Positions 63,091 to 64,000 of a stretch of DNA of 64,000 nt are shown piece after piece. The DNA is from Euglena gracilis (taxonomy: Eukaryota > Euglenida > Euglenophyceae > Euglenales). The position numbers and the translations under genes were made by a program. Under the pieces are notes generated by a model that made no database searches, was not told the DNA's origin, and saw only the letters and a program-made list of their open reading frames with translations. Within the stretch, counting starts at the first letter, position 1, and each line of letters opens with the position of its first letter. The stretch lies in assembly GCA_039621445.1 (NCBI GenBank), contig CP154957.1, positions 22,156,761-22,220,760 on the forward strand, read 5' to 3'.

Positions 63091-64000
63091 GGGTAAAAGA
63101 TCCTACGCAACGGGGTGCCGGCCCCGAGGAACTGGAAACCCCAGGGCGGGCACCACGGTTACAACAAATGGCCGAGTTAATCCCGCCAATGTCGGATTGC
63201 AACTGCAACTGCAGGGAATCCTGCCGTTGTGCGATTTCCGCCACTTTCGCGCTCAGATTGGATAATCCAACCTGATTCGCGTCACAATAGCAGGTTTTCT
63301 GCTCCAAACGGGAAAGTCGCTCCTCCAACTGCCGCACATACGTGTGGGGAGCAAAATTCTCGTTGGCTTGTGACTGGAATTGCCGAAACTTTTCCGTTTC
63401 ATCGCACAACTGCATAATGCGGTGTTGCGATTCATGGAAAGTTGCGGACAATGTGGTGAAATGGTCCATAGACACAAATCCACCACTGCTGGATGTTGCA
63501 GACGAGGAATCTCGTACATGCAACTGTCGTTGCAAATGCAACAACGCAGATGAACAGGACTCCATTTGTCCCGATAACTGTTGTAGTGAGTCATGCAAGT
63601 GCAGAAACTTGGAGTCATTCCGTGTTTCCGCTTTATGCATGCATTCACTAATTTGCCGGAAGTTTTGCGGGAGCTGTTGGCATATTCTGTCAAAGGTTTC
63701 CCGAAAGTTCCCGCACTTTCGAAGTTCCTCTGGCAATATCTGCCAACTTCCTGCAAGTAATTCCAGCAGTGTTCCAGCTTGGTGAAGACATGTTTCTGGT
63801 TGTCCTCATCAAACTGAAGCACTTTGTTCAATGCGGTTGCACACTCTGCAACGCATTGTTGTACATGGTTGAACCCTCACAAGGGGGTGATCCCCTGGAA
63901 GCCGAGCAACAATATCCTGCACATCCTCAGCAGTGAGGAGCTCACCAGTGCCCTTCCCATAGTCATCCATGGGTTGGGATGTACCGGAAAATTCCGGCAC
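63091..64000 (-). pseudogene. second gag-like N-terminal region, frame-broken, runs off the window
   Basis: Three - strand frames in succession read as one protein: GELLTAEDVQDIVARLPGDH (from the edge, 64000), NKVLQFDEDNQKHVFTKLEH, and then LRKCGNFRETFDRICQQLPQ and long coiled-coil text (LHDSLQQLSGQMESCSSALL, YVRQLEERLSRLEQKTCYCD). A short stretch (AKVAEIAQRQ, SDIGGINSAI) resembles the first residues of the gag at 61325 (SKIAGLQQ, PDISGIQTAI). It may be the missing gag N-terminus of the Ty3 element, separated by the insertion, or the start of a second related element. Confidence 0.5.

Overview
The window is eukaryotic nuclear DNA, most likely from a unicellular alga or other protist. Three things show this: spliceosomal-type exons of conserved eukaryotic genes, two classes of eukaryotic retrotransposon (a DIRS-type tyrosine-recombinase element and a chromodomain Ty3/gypsy element), and very large repeat-filled introns. 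I could not place the lineage. I found no dinoflagellate spliced-leader relic, telomere array or rRNA. The density of poly-C/poly-G tracts (up to 18 G at 6038-6055) and of palindromes is extreme.

Positions 1-31 kb are almost entirely dispersed repeats: short inverted-repeat elements, foldback hairpins, minisatellites and C/G-tract modules. Isolated exon-like islands sit among them: a SAP-domain protein (4964-5334), the first exon of a PP2A/PP4-family phosphatase (8958-9051), a possible ESCRT-III exon (23228-23283) and two unassigned exon candidates (27425-27515, 28809-28910). Two related C-terminal coding remnants that look like non-LTR retrotransposon tails lie at 2016-2480 (+) and 4556-4930 (-). 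The first is split by a 325-bp inverted-repeat element flanked by TA.

Positions 31.4-40.8 kb carry the one confidently named host gene, the Hsp90 co-chaperone CDC37 on the + strand. Six exon segments are visible, separated by introns of 76 bp to about 6.3 kb, and the 3' end was not found. Its largest intron holds two foldback elements and 14 perfect copies of the hairpin TTGCGC-N4-GCGCAA.

Positions 42.4-46.7 kb hold a DIRS-type retrotransposon on the - strand (reverse transcriptase, RNase H, tyrosine recombinase; frame-broken) next to a truncated recombinase remnant of a second copy that has lost catalytic residues. Each has an inverted repeat beyond its recombinase.

Positions 47.8-61.3 kb are a continuous run of - strand coding sequence. 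A Ty3/gypsy gag-pol with two CCHC knuckles, protease, a DIRS-like domain, RT, RNase H, integrase and chromodomain occupies 53.6-61.3 kb. Downstream of pol, in the position an env or extra ORF would hold, lie three overlapping GC-rich reading frames (47.8-53.5 kb) of unknown function that are offset by +1 each time.

Positions 61.3-64 kb hold an LTR-like pair of 391-bp direct repeats (one difference seen) and a second, broken gag-like stretch that runs off the window edge.
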